Positions 46,111-57,562 are shown, counted from the stretch's first letter. The stretch is 64,000 nt of DNA from Quercus robur (GCF_932294415.1 NC_065536.1:16117974-16181973); one strand, 5' to 3'. The notes: generated by a model not told the origin, from the sequence alone. Program-made: numbers and translations.

Positions 46111-48711
46111 ACATCCCATCAATTCTGATTAAGAAAGAACAATTCTTTAAAGTTCAAGTACAGGTAACTCACTCCACTTCTGCACAATCAATTAAAATAT
46201 TCTCATTTTCAGCGATAACTTCCCAAGAAAAAATTACGAACAGCATATATTGATGAGTTTATCAAAGTCTCATGAATTTGAATTAGGGATATTTAATGTT
46301 GTGTATACGCATATGTAGCATACCATGCAGTTGCTTAGATTCAGTTATCTTGTGTTGTATCCAAAATTGCTTGATGGTTTCAATATATATCCACATATTT
46401 TAAAAATAAAAGATTGGAATTTTAGATAGGCTAATCAAATGAACATGTCACCAATTTTCACTCATTTGCGTATAAAGAGAACAACTTCAATGCTACCTTT
46501 TTCTAAGTCATTTGCGATTTAATATTTATATGGTCTTGTTCAATTTCTTAATTTTTGTTACGTATGCTAAATGTTCACATTTCGGCATGTAGGTGCTATG
46601 ATACAGAGTGGCCAATATTCAGCCTTGCAGAAATCTGTTCTAGTTCGGGAAAGGTAAATTCTTACTACTTCTTTCTTTCATTGTTTGGCTGATATATCAA
46701 TTAATTATCTCTCAAAAACTCCCACCAAAGAAATTAATAGCAACTTCTGTTGAGAAATTTATCAGATTTTGGCCAGAAATTTATCAGATTTTGGCCAAAC
46801 TTACAGAGACACTGATGTTAATACTTGCAACATTACTGGAATGTGTGAATGTTTGGAATGTTTTTTTTAAAGAACTGAGACTGAATGTTACTAAAACTTT
46901 AGCCTTGCCATGTAGTTTAATCATGAAAGTATATTAAAAATTGTTTTATGTAGTATGAAGAAACCATCCATTGGAGGGATCATTTGGGTTTGTGTTTCAA
47001 GCATCTGATTTCCTGTTTTTATTTGAGATTTCTGATAACAGTTAGTTTTAGTGATTCCTAAATAATTATGATTTGAACAATCTACATTTTGAACGTAAAT
47101 CCATTCGGTGTAGTTGCTAAAGATGGTTTTGAGAGGGTCATTTGGTATATTGCATAGAGAAGTTGATTGTATTGGTTTGAAATGAATAGTTTCAGTATTC
47201 TGTCAATGTGCTATTCAAATTAAATATATATGTATATATATATATATTTTTTTTGTTGGGGGGGGGGGGGGGGGGTTGTATACCATATAGACTTGCTGCA
47301 TATGAATTATGGAGCCATGATATGAAGTGTGGTGCTTTTGAAAAAATCGTTGTAGCTATATGGTCAACTTGACGAATTGATTTTGTAAATGTGCATGAGA
47401 TAGTAGGTTCCAATACTTCTGAAGTGCTATTCACTTTGCAATTTACACGGGTCCTTTTGAGGAATTCACTTTGAAACAGTGTACGAACTTGCAAGTGTGA
47501 AATGTGACCAGTTTTGCATTTCTTTGCATACGTTGCTGCAGTTTCTTTATATCCTTAGTAAGAAGTCTATTGAAATGCTACACTAGAAGGATAAAGTGAA
47601 GTCACCGTTAGGTATTTTAGCCAATCCCAATCTTTGGTAATATGTTAATGGATAAAGTTTAAAGTAATATGCAATGCAACAACATTCTAAACATATATTC
47701 TAATGCAACTTCTTAGCTGTGAACTATTAAATGAATTATTGAAATCAGTTTGTTGACTCCTGGGAATATTGAGTGGAAATGGTAAGTAATCGTATTACAT
47801 CAGTTTTTAATTTATAGGGCCATATTTACTCTAGAAAATATGATCACATTTGTGTTCTTATTAGTTCATTTCTTCTCTGTCACTTTCAGCAAAGCAAAGA
47901 CATATAATTATCTTTGGATCAATGATGCGTGGTGAATGTTGCTGCTCTCTTCTAAGAACTATTGTCATACATCTCCTACAATGTTGTACCTTTGCCATGT
48001 TTATCATGGATTAGTCTGTCTTCATTTACATTCCAGCTTCTCCTTTGATTATGTTATAATCTTATTAAGACACTGCTTTCTTTCACGATTGTGGTCAGCA
48101 TTTTGCCATTTCTTTCTTTATTTATTTTCAGATTTCAAATAGATGAAATGACGCAGAATCATACTTGGCATTTCATAGAATACTTGGCATTTAATAGAAT
48201 TCTAGTGAAGCAGCTAGTGTAGAATATAAGGAAATGTCTTCTTCTTTTTCATCTTATTTATTCATTTATCAATCACTTACCATTGCACAAGTTAGCAAAT
48301 TGTGAAATTTGAAGTGAAAATAGATGTGTCAGCTGTGCACATGTGCACAGCTGCACACACTACACAAGGGTATTTTTTAAATTGATTTCTGCCCGATAAT
48401 AATCTGTCTTAGAAGATTATAAAAGACAAGTTTTATAAGCACCACCAAAAAAAAAATCTGAATGACTTTGCTTGAGAGACAGAATTTTCTGCCAAGTGAG
48501 CTTGCCGGTTTGGTTTAAGAGAAAAGCTACAATTCATTTCAGGCGGATGCTTCCTCCAATAGATTGGTTAATATCGAATACATATGGCTTTATTTCCACT
48601 GAAAAAGGGGAGGTTTAGGTGGAGCTTTGAGTATGTCTTGATGGCTGGCAGGTCCATGTGGAGTTAGAATTGTGTTACAGCATGACTTAGAAGCGATTAA
48701 TAACACTGGTA
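46111..48711. other. Long gene-free stretch with one exon-like segment
   Basis: No protein is recognised. A short segment at 46593-46654 is bounded by a good acceptor (GCATGTAG|GTGC) and donor (GAAAG|GTAAAT) and stays open, so it might be an exon of an unidentified transcript. A pure run of about 18 G lies at 47258-47275 behind a TA/T tract. Confidence 0.4.
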
Positions 48712-48858
48712 GGGCTGTTTGGTACTCTTGTTTAAACAACGGTTTTCAGTTTAAACAACAATAACGCTTTTGACATGTATTTCTATAACACTCAAACACG
48801 TATTTCCACAACACTGAAAACTGAACAACAATACTTAAATATTGCTACCAAACGGGCC
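48712..48858. mobile_element. Tourist/hAT-type MITE, about 147 bp
   Basis: The left end GGGCTGTTTGGTACTCTTG and the complement of the right end, GGCCCGTTTGGTAGCAATA, are inverted. The interior has TTGTTTAAACAAC and ACAACACTGAAAACTG, as in the elements at 14.9-15.3 kb. No clear target duplication. Confidence 0.55.
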
Positions 48859-49028
48859 AAAAGGTCAAAACACTGTACGTGCAGTGTCCTACTATAAAAA
48901 AAAAATTTTGGAAGCTCATGGGGCAATTGACTCTCTGGCCCCTGGCTCGCCCAGTATTGGCTACAATCAAGTTGTCTCTCTCAGTTCAAATACCTGCATT
49001 AAGCCAAGAACCATGCTGGCCAATGCAA

Positions 49029-49232
49029 GAAAGCTAAATGTCTGTGGCTGTCTCTCTCTCTCCCCAGAACTGTGTAGACTCACATGAGGTAATTCAGAAT
49101 GAAGCCAAATTACAAGAAATAGTTGTTCCAGAAAGCTAAACATCTGTGGCTGTCTCTCTCTCTCCCCAGAACCATGTAGATTCACATGAGGTAATTCAGA
49201 ATGAAGCCAAATTACAAAAAATAGTTGTTCCA
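49029..49232. repeat. Tandem duplication, 102-bp unit
   Basis: AAGCTAAATGTCTGTGGCTG (49031) and AAGCTAAACATCTGTGGCTG (49133) begin two units that also share GTCTCTCTCTCTCCCCAGAA and CAGAATGAAGCCAAATTACA. Identity is about 95%, so the duplication is recent. The minus strand stays open across both units, but this is probably chance. Confidence 0.85.
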
Positions 49233-49739
49233 GAATTAAATCAGCGCTGTCCTTTTCATATCTTACTGTCGTTTTATTATTCATAGTTGCCTTTTCACTT
49301 ATTACATAAGTCTGTTCTTGCCCATGAATGTTATTCACATTTAATGTTCCACTTCCACATTTACTTTGTTTTCCATATTTGTTTCTCATGTTTGATCAGA
49401 AGTATAGAGCTGAAGCAATACATGAGCTGGAGCTTATTTAGTACATTTTGCATTTCTGGGTTTGCTTTAAAAATTAAGATAGCTTCATATAAAAAACCTT
49501 TTTGTTTTTTTCAATTTATTATAGTCTGTGCTAAACATAATTGGTGCGAGTGATTCAGTTAGAGTGGTATATGGAACTTTCTAACTGAAAAAATTTTAGT
49601 TTATTTAAGCTTGTACTCAAGAGTGTGTTCTTGGAAAAGAGTTAGTAAGTTTTTCAATTTGTTTTTCTTGAAAAAGAGTCTGCCATGGCATTTAGAGGCC
49701 ATGACATCAGTTATAGGTTTCTGGGTATTGTTCTTTTTT

Positions 49740-49792
49740 GTGTCGAATTCTTTTTTTTTTTTTTTTGATAAGTAAGAAAAGTGTCGAATTCT
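49740..49792 (-). mobile_element. Minimal retroposon insertion with 12-bp target duplication
   Basis: GTGTCGAATTCT occurs at 49740-49751 and 49781-49792. Between lie 29 bases: a T-run followed by GATAAGTAAGAAAA. On the complement this is TTTTCTTACTTATC plus poly(A), the extreme 3' end of a LINE or SINE. It sits just upstream of the phytyl-ester-synthase-like relic. Confidence 0.75.
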
Positions 49793-49799
49793 GAGAATA

Positions 49800-50458
49800 A
49801 GTATGAGAGTAGAGTGCAAGTGAGGAGTTTAGGTGATGCTGATTCTAAAGTGTTATCCTCAGACTCAGTTGTGGTGAATGTAACTTCTATTGGTGGGGAG
49901 AGAGGGAGAGGTGGGACTTCAATTGATCAAGGAAATGGGCATTTAAGCTCTAAAGTTTAGGAGAAGATGAGAGGATGAAGCTTTGGAAACTTTGAAGCCT
50001 TTGTGGAATGATGGATATTGGACTGAGACTGTCAGAGATCTCTTCTTTATGGCCAAAGACATTGTTAAGCATGATGGCGGGCTGCCACGGTGGTTTTGCC
50101 CTGTTTCTTGCGGACGCCCTTTGAAGGATTCTCCAATTCCCAATTCTTCTCCTTTTGCCAGGTAATGGATGCCTGACCATGGTTGATCAGCTCAAAAATG
50201 ATTTTTGAATTTGCTTTGTGCTTTGTGTTTACTAGATATGTGTAGATGCTAGATTTCAGTGAACATGTTTCTTGGTTTTCTTTAAGCGATTTTGTTCCTT
50301 GATGTTTAAGGTGTTTTTTGGTGGGTTAAAACTTTAGAGATATTGTTAGTTTTTTCATATTTAAAATTGCTGGATGTTGAAACTTTGTTGGTATGAATGC
50401 ATGCAGGGATGGATGTTACTGGTTTGGGACTTGTTGTGCGCCATAAAGCTCTTGGGAA
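49800..50458 (+). pseudogene. Phytyl ester synthase-like (esterase/acyltransferase) gene fragment
   Basis: Two exons are readable. The first (about 49800-50161) encodes GNGHLSSKV, then LETLKPLWNDGYWTETVRDL, MAKDIVKHDGGLPRWFCPV and CGRPLKDSP, which I recognise as the region before the hydrolase domain of plastid phytyl ester synthases (PES1/PES2 type). After a GT-AG intron, exon 2 (50407-50458) reads GMDVTGLGLVVRHKALGK with a good GTAAGT donor. Damage: stops near 49957-49970 with a frame change, a 7-bp tandem duplication CCAATTC (50133-50146) that shifts the frame, and Val in place of Gly in GMDGTG. Later exons with the catalytic and acyltransferase parts are absent. These enzymes make fatty-acid phytyl esters in plastids; this copy cannot. 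Confidence 0.72.
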
Positions 50459-50841
50459 GTAAGTCATATTACCCTTATGTCTATGATGAATGTGAATGCT
50501 TCTATGTTTACATGGATTAACACCTTTTAAGTTAAACATCTCAATGGTAATCACTTTAAATTAAATTCATTATTATTTATCAAAAAAGAAAAAATAAGAA
50601 ATAAAAGAAAGCATCTCAAAGGTGAGAATAGAAGTTAGTTTAAACATTTTCAGCCAGGAATATAAAATAGATGCCCTTACCATTTCAAACCTGGAAAATT
50701 TATAGGTTTTTAATGAGATGACTCTTTTCTATTTGGGAAAAAACTAAATTGATTTTCTTGCTTATTAGATCTTTTCCGACAATGAGTTCCACTTCCAGAA
50801 GGCTTGGCTTTTAAGTCAGCCTAAGAATAACAAGAACCAAT

Positions 50842-50914
50842 TCACTCTGTGTAAGATTTGAACCAACAGCATCAGTTTTTGAGACCCATGCTCTACTAAA
50901 CTGAACTAAGAGTG
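50842..50914 (-). pseudogene. Plastid-type tRNA-Trp-like sequence
   Basis: Read on the minus strand, 73 nt follow plastid trnW(CCA) closely: TTAGTTCAGTTTAGTAGAGC in the D-arm, TGGGTCTCAAAAACTGATG in the anticodon arm and GGTTCAAATCTTACA in the T-arm. The anticodon position reads CAA instead of CCA and several stem pairs are lost. It is probably an old plastid or mitochondrial insertion in the nucleus, not a working tRNA. Flanks are not recognisable as organellar DNA. Confidence 0.6.
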
Positions 50915-52764
50915 CTTTATTACCAGTAAATAGTTTGTAACCGTGTTGTCTCCTTCCAATTCCTGGACAAAACTAAAGTGATGTTCTCCGTGTGTGATTC
51001 TCATGGAATGTGTCTTGATCACAATGGTGTCTTAATTTTAAAGCTACCCTTTCCTATTATCTTTCCATAGTAATGAAAGAAAGTTTCACCTCTTTTTTCT
51101 TTGAGATAATTAATTCCTTGGAGATTCATATTAAAAATTGTATGCAGCGAAAATAGGTGTGTTCACATTCTGGCATGGTAGACAACTTTACTCTGCCTCT
51201 ATGCTGCATTATGTAACTTCTCTTAAGAATATTTTTGTTCCCATTTCATGCCAATTACATTCCTCCTGCTTGTATGCCATGAAAAGAAATAGAAGTTGAA
51301 TTAGTAGAGTACCTGTCAAACTTATGTAAGCATTATCTCATTTAAGGAAATATCATGATACTTGAATGGATTCTGCATAATTACAGCCACTCACAAGTAA
51401 AATTACTCTCGATGACTTCTACCTTAAAATGGCTTTCATGGCTCGAATTTTGTTGTGTTGATACTACATAATGAGTGTAGTTATATGTATCTGTACCGTT
51501 CTGCTCTGGCTGCGTGCCTCTTATTTGTAAATATATCAAAAATGTTTTGGCAAGGTGGTACTTGTGTGGATTACTGAGGAAAAAAAGTCACAAATTTAAC
51601 AGAGAGAAAGTTGTGCAATTTTTTATTGCAGTTCAAAGTGTTTTCTCTACTGCTTTCCTTTTTTGGTTGCTTTTGCATTCTACATCTGCAGGTGTGCATT
51701 ATTTTCAGTGACTTTTGTGGAAACTTATCTTTGTTGCACACAGTGTATGTAGTAAGGCAGCAGCCCATGGAGCTCTCAAACTCGTCAACAAGGCGCAGAC
51801 TATTCTTGGTGATGAGACCATGAGAGAAATCTATGTGACGTGCATGTGGGTCTGCGTCCTTCAATTACTGCTTGTTGGATGGACTGCATGACATTCCACT
51901 TCAAACCTAAAATGATTATTGAGGTTTGTGGAAAATAATACTTCCTCTTTCGTTTAGTAACAGAATATTTTAATTTTTTATAAGATTTTATTTACCAAAA
52001 TTTAACCATAATTAGTAAAAATATAATTGATTAATTTAAAGTAATAATGCAAAGTTTATCAAGCACAAAAAAGAAACATGCAAAGTTAAATCTCTTCACA
52101 ACCCATTGAATAAAGAAAAGAAAAAAAAGTCATACTAAATATTTTAAAATACATAATTGATGATATCAACTTTTTCTTTTTCTAATAGATCTCTACTTTG
52201 ACCTAACTTTATGCCCATGCAATGCACGGCTTAATCAAATTTCATATATGTAAATTCAAATAAATTTTAAAAGTACAATTAAAACTAAATTATAAATAAA
52301 TAGTAAAAATAAAAAAATAATTTTTTTTTTAATTATATGATAAATTTATATTTGCAAGTCTAACTTGTTTTATAAAAACAAAATCATGGAGTATAAAATA
52401 ATTTATGATAAATAATGAAACTTCCTTTTAATGTTTTGAAACTTTTGTTAATTGAATTATAATCATTATTTTTCAGTAAAAAGATTTTTTTTAAAAAGAT
52501 AATGCTTTTGTTAAATAGTATGTTTATGATTGCATTACTAAAAAAAAAAAAGTAATAGTTGAATTATTTATTATTTATAATATTTTTACTCTAATTATGC
52601 ACATATAAACACAACATGACTTTAGACAAAGAATATACCTCTGTTTGTTTCTTTTATGACTTTGAGACGTTGAGAGAGATGAAAGTGTAATTATGTAACT
52701 GAAAGATGAAACCTGTTGGTGGGAGAGAAACATGAGTATTAAAAAAGTTGATAATTCATAAATG

Positions 52765-52810
<46 letters not shown>

Positions 52811-53534
52811 CTTGAACCAATTGTTGTGGGAAAGACAGCGTAGTACAAAAGTTGAATATTATGAATTGGATTAATCTACCTTTCAATTTTTAATGCGAAA
52901 TTTAAGTACAATGTATGTGGAGTTTTTCTTTTTATTTTTGAAGCTAAAGAAAAATAGCATAAACGTAAAGACAACTTATGCACAAAACCTATTCAATTTG
53001 ATGGAAAAAAGAAAAGAAAAAAAGAAGACGACAAATACAAACTTGTTAATAGGTAGGGTAGGAAGGAGAAGGAAAGAATACACAACAAAGTTATATGGTT
53101 TGGTAGGAGAAGAGAATAATACATAAATAAAAAAAATGTTTGTATATATACTCCATTATATATAGAATTTTAAGTTTGGTAGAAGTTGATATGAGTAAGA
53201 GTAGGAGTTTCCATTAAACTCAAACTGTACGGTACTATTTACATTTTTTTTAAAAAAATTTTTTACTTGAACCAAAAAATAATTCTTTCCCAAGAACAAA
53301 ATAAATTCTAAACTGACTACACATTTTTTCGCCCTTAAGTTACAAAGAAGGTATTTGGTATCAAATGATACCATGTCAGCGGTATCAAATTCTAATAAAT
53401 ATGAGACATGTCAGCAAAAATAATTAACCCAATAACAATTGAAAGATATGTGTTAGTGGGTAGTTAGTTTTTGTGTACATGTATCTCGTTTATTTGATTT
53501 TGATATGGATGACATAGGATTATTTGATATAAAA
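50915..53534. other. Long gene-free stretch
   Basis: No protein that I recognise. A short frame at 51750-51890 (HGALKLVNKAQTILGDETM) is open on the + strand and might be an old gene fragment, but no family is certain. 51950-53400 is extremely AT-rich and holds a TA microsatellite at about 52780-52806. Confidence 0.4.
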
Positions 53535-53687
53535 GATAATCAGTGTTGTCGAGTCATCTCACGCCGATAAGGTGTGATATTGAGAAGGGGTTTATCACTT
53601 GCTCTGTGACACTAACTGTGTGAGTGTATTCTTTTATCTCATTCCCCTTCCCCCCTATATGTGTGTGTTTCTCAAAAAAAAAAAAAA
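53535..53687 (+). mobile_element. SINE-like poly(A)-tailed repeat, copy 2
   Basis: It starts GATAATCAGTGTTGTCGAGT, continues CATCTCACGCCGATAAGG, GTTTATCACTTGCTCTGTGA, and ends GTGTGTGTTTCTC plus an A-run, in the same order and spacing as 13052-13236. Compared with copy 1 it lacks about 25 bases after CACTAACTG. Confidence 0.6.
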
Positions 53688-55530
53688 GAAGGTTTTATTA
53701 ATTATTAAAATTTTAATTTATTTTATTAAATGTTAGGATATATTTCCTCTAATCAAAAGATAAGATTTAACAATAATTAAATTTAGCTAAAAATTTATTA
53801 TCTTTTTTTTTTAAATAAATAAAATCCTATTCCAACTAAAAATCTATTATAAAAAATTTTCAAACTTATACTATATTTTTACCATACCAATAGTCTTTTC
53901 GTATAATCCCTCTTGCGCCCATGCTTTTGTTTTGTTTTTGTTTTTCAAGTTGCAACTTACACATATGTATTTGTATATAATAGCTTTGAATTTTTTATTT
54001 AAAAAAAAATTGGTGCAATATGATAGCTTTTCGTCTTCCTAATATCTGTGTGAATTAATTTCACATTAATTTTACCTCTTAATGTATTTAATATTGGGAA
54101 ATGTTAACCAATGCCCTTTAGGAGCTATTTTTAAAAGCATTTTTTTGAGAGAATGATAAAACAATAAATGGTATTGACAACTTTTTATATATTCCATAAA
54201 AGTGGTGCCAAAACTTTCTTATTATGATTTATTAGTAATTGCCCTAAGAGCATCCGTTAACATTTTGATTCTTTCCCACAAATTCTTTATTCTAAAGTGA
54301 GTACACTGTGCTGAACCTTAAATTCACAAGGTCAATGGTATTGTCCAATTCTCTTTATAGAGGGCTTCGAGTCCTCTTTCCCTCATTTATTGTCAAAAAA
54401 GAAAAAAAGAAAAAAAGAAAAAAAGAAAAGCAGTGGCTTATTGGAAGAAAGAGAGGGCCTTCAAAGCTTCAAAATGTTTTTGTTAATTCTCAAAGTTTTT
54501 AAGTTGTAGGGTCAGATTCTTGCTAGTTATCAATTTATAAGTAATATTGTATGCTTATTTCTTATCATAGAGTTTGAAGTATTTCTGTCACGTGAAAGTA
54601 TGCACTCTTCTGCATATCTCGATAATTTTGAGTATTGGATTTGTTAGTTGAATTTCTCTAGTAGTCCATCTCATATGAAAAGCAAACAGGTTGATTTTTT
54701 AAATACAACTTACAATTACCTTGGCTTTACCATCATAATCTCTTTAAGAACTAAAAATCAAGATATGCTTGTGATTTGAACTTTGAGTATTGGCCACAGA
54801 CTAGTAGTCATTAAAAGTTAGGCTGAACCATACCAAGAGTACAAGCCCGTTAAGATCAATCTAAAAAAAAAAAAAATCAAAAACCCTGATGTGGCATATG
54901 CTATGTTTTTCCGTTATTAACTTCCATTTTGTTTGTTTGATTTTCAAATCCGTACTTTTTTTGCTTCTCCTTTTCATATAGTCTTTGACAGCTCTGTTTT
55001 GTTGTTTGGAATTAGATTTATACTTTTTGGGTTATTATTATGCTCCTCATTTTGCTTTTAGGAGTTAAATAAGATACTGCTTTTCAGTTGATTTTAATGT
55101 TTGTAAGTGTGTTTTCATCATCTAATTCATACTAGTGGCTTGCCCTGCCTTGGTCTTAATTCCCACAGATTCTTTCCTACAAAATCATCGACGTAAAAAC
55201 CTTTAATTCATACGAATTGGAAGAAAGGAAACCAAAATTAAATTTCCAGAACAAATAGACACTCAAATAAACTACCTGAAAAGGACAGCGAGGATGAAAG
55301 TGAATGCTGGAAGTGTATAGTTAATGCTCTAACAATTGTTAGTGTCTCAAGTGTTTTAAACCTACTATCAGAGAATTGGAAAATATTTCTCAATCTCATT
55401 AGGAAACGAGCTGTACAACTTATACTATACAAAATTAACTAATCTCTACATGTGTGAACAGAAACCTTCCCAACTATCTCACGTGTTACAACTAAACGTA
55501 CTAACAAATAGATACTAAACTACATGTAGT
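53688..55530. other. Gene-free AT-rich stretch
   Basis: It contains one MITE (54100-54264, listed separately) and no recognised gene. The right part (from about 55140) may contain the LTR belonging to the adjacent minus-strand copia relic. Confidence 0.4.
54100..54264. mobile_element. MITE copy related to 9937-10098
   Basis: The left end AATGTTAACCAATGCCCTTT and the complement of the right end, AATGTTAACGGATGCTCTTA, are inverted with a few mismatches. The interior is AT-rich and non-coding. Confidence 0.6.
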
Positions 55531-56532
55531 TTATCTTCTCAAGCTACTGCCGTTTTCCGCTGTTTTCAATTCTGCAAATTCACTTGTTCTTGTTTCTGTC
55601 AAGCTCTGCTTTGATCCTTGCTCTTCATACTTCTCATGTTTCTTCTCTTTCCTCTGATACTCCTCCTCAAGGGAAACTGCAGAATGTATATTAACCATTC
55701 CCATCTTGCAAACCAGATTGAAGAATTGATTGAATCCTAGTGCCTTGGTTAGCAAATCAGCAAGTTGACAATGTGGTCTCACATGGATTAACTTGATGAC
55801 CTTCTCTAGCACCTTCTCCCTCACTACATGACAATCCATCTCAATGTGTTTGGTCCTTCCATGAAATACTAGATTTGAGCCAATATGTAGGGCAGCTTGA
55901 CTATCACAAAACAACAAAGCTTCCCTATTATGTTCAATCCCAATATCCTTAAGAAAATACAATATCCAAACTATCTCACAAGTGGCCACAGCCATAGCTC
56001 TATATTCTGCTTCTGCAGAGGATCTAAACACTATGCACTATTTTTTTGATTTTCGTGAAACTAGAGAGTCTCTAATGAACACACTATAACCTGTCACAGA
56101 TCTCCTTGTATCAAGACATGAAGCCCAATCTGAATCAGCAAACCCTTTAACATGAATTTCTGAATTTGATGAAAACAATATGCCTTTTCTTGGTTCATTC
56201 TTCAAGTATTGCAAAACTCTATACACAGTATCTAGGTGAGGCTTTCTTGGCTTAGCCATTTATTGACTTAACCTATGAGCAACATTGGTGATGTCTGGCC
56301 TAGTAACAGTAAAGTATAACAACCTTCCAATCATTCTTTTATACATACTTGGATCCTTGAGCTCTTCCCCTTCATACTTGCTCAACTTGATGTTTTGTTC
56401 CATTGGTGTCTTAGCTGGCTTGCAACCTAGGAGTCTTGCATCATTCAACACCTTAATAACATATTTTCTTTGACACAAAGCTATTCCTTGATCTGATCTA
56501 CCAACTTCAACCTCAAGTCTAAAGTATAACAA
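55531..56532 (-). mobile_element. Ty1/copia pol relic: end of reverse transcriptase plus RNase H
   Basis: One minus-strand frame runs from 56532 to 55531 with only two nonsense codons (TAA at 56262-56260, TAG at 56040-56038). It encodes the RT C-terminus (KRMIGRLLYFTVTRPDIT), the connection [20 protein letters not shown], and an RNase H with [11 protein letters not shown] and ADLLTKAL. The stops replace the Phe of QFM and the Gln after KSKK, as judged from the family pattern. The element is cut at about 56530, where the frame jumps at LLYFRLEVE. Downstream (towards 55670) CTTGAGGAGGAG could be the polypurine tract before an LTR. Confidence 0.85.
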
Positions 56533-56976
56533 CCTTACTTTTAAAAATTTTTTTTTTAATAGTTAAAATCGAAAATTGATTTTTCAACTACCAAATCCCC
56601 TCCATCCAAAACTGTTGCGTTAAGGTACTGCATCTCATTTCGATTTAGATTCAAATGTCTCTTTCTTAGGGTTCCATCACAACGGATAGAAAAAGAAAAG
56701 GAACTGTAGATCAATATCAATCTCAACAAGGTTATTGATTTTCCATTTATAGTAAGTATCAGATTGGGTTCAAGACTCAAGAGTAAAACTAGGCTTGTGG
56801 CACCCCCTATCTCTTAAAGGCTATTCAAAATAAACCTAATGGATCGAACTTTCACTTTGGGTAACCTTATAGCAGACCCCCCGGCAAAAGTGGTTGGATC
56901 CACCAACTATAGTAAATAGGGTTTCTTACCCTTGAACCCAATATTTCACAAGCAGGAAAGGTCTAAATTTTCCATA
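56533..56976. other. Gene-free stretch
   Basis: It has mixed composition with no recognised coding sequence. Its last part is the target into which the hAT-like element at 56985 was inserted; the same sequence resumes at 57563. Confidence 0.4.
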
Positions 56977-56984
56977 TCCAAGAG

Positions 56985-57554
56985 TAGGGCTGTCCACGGG
57001 TTAGTCCGGGTTGAATTTGTGCCCAACCTGGAACCGACCCAATAGAATCGGGTTTTGGAAAAACTCACTCGCCGCTGACCGCCGAAGTAAACGAGTCTGG
57101 TGGATCAAACTTCAATAGGTGGCGGATGGGTCGGTTAGCGACAAAGATTTGAGAAAACGGTAAGGAAACTGCGAGAAAATCTCATCAGAATCTATGAGAT
57201 TTCGCCAAATCCGGCGGTAGTCTCACCGGATTCGATGAGATTTTGCTAGATTCGGTCAAAGTCTCGTTGGATCTACATGAAATAGCGCTTGAATCCAGGT
57301 TTTATTGCCGAGATCTGGGTTTTTTTATTGCCGAATTCTGGGTTTTTATTGCCGGAATCTGGGTTTCTTGTTGGAATTTGGGTTTTTTGCTGGCCGGTTT
57401 GGGTTTTTCAGGTTTCTCGAGGAGAGAAACCAAAATTGACCTGCCAGAGTCGGTTTCTGGTGGATAAAATTTGACGCCGACAGCTGGAGTAGGTCGGGTC
57501 GGCCGGTTTTGGATCGGTTCCGGTCGGGTCACCAAATATGTTTGGATAGCCCTA
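56985..57554. mobile_element. hAT-like non-autonomous element, 570 bp
   Basis: Ends TAGGGCTGTCCACGGG and, on the complement, TAGGGCTATCCAAACA. The perfect 8-bp target duplication TCCAAGAG lies at 56977-56984 and 57555-57562. The subterminal zones contain GGGTCGG / CCGACCC words. The interior includes short direct repeats of GGGTTTTTATTGCCG (57300-57375). No transposase. It belongs to the same TAGGGNTGT-ended group as 1153-1695 and 27489-28102. Confidence 0.82.
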
Positions 57555-57562
57555 TCCAAGAG

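Noticed and set aside
48967-49389. 140-codon open frame on the minus strand
   Set aside because: Its repeated wording comes from the 102-bp tandem duplication. A unit divisible by three keeps the frame open, so openness is not evidence of coding.
49740-49792. Assembly or slippage error as explanation of the poly(T) insertion
   Set aside because: A perfect 12-bp duplication of complex sequence on both sides is not produced by slippage in a homopolymer.
51750-51890. Possible J-domain-like fragment (ALKLVNKAQTILGDETM)
   Set aside because: The resemblance to the end of a DnaJ domain is short, there is no HPD motif, and no adjoining exon was found.
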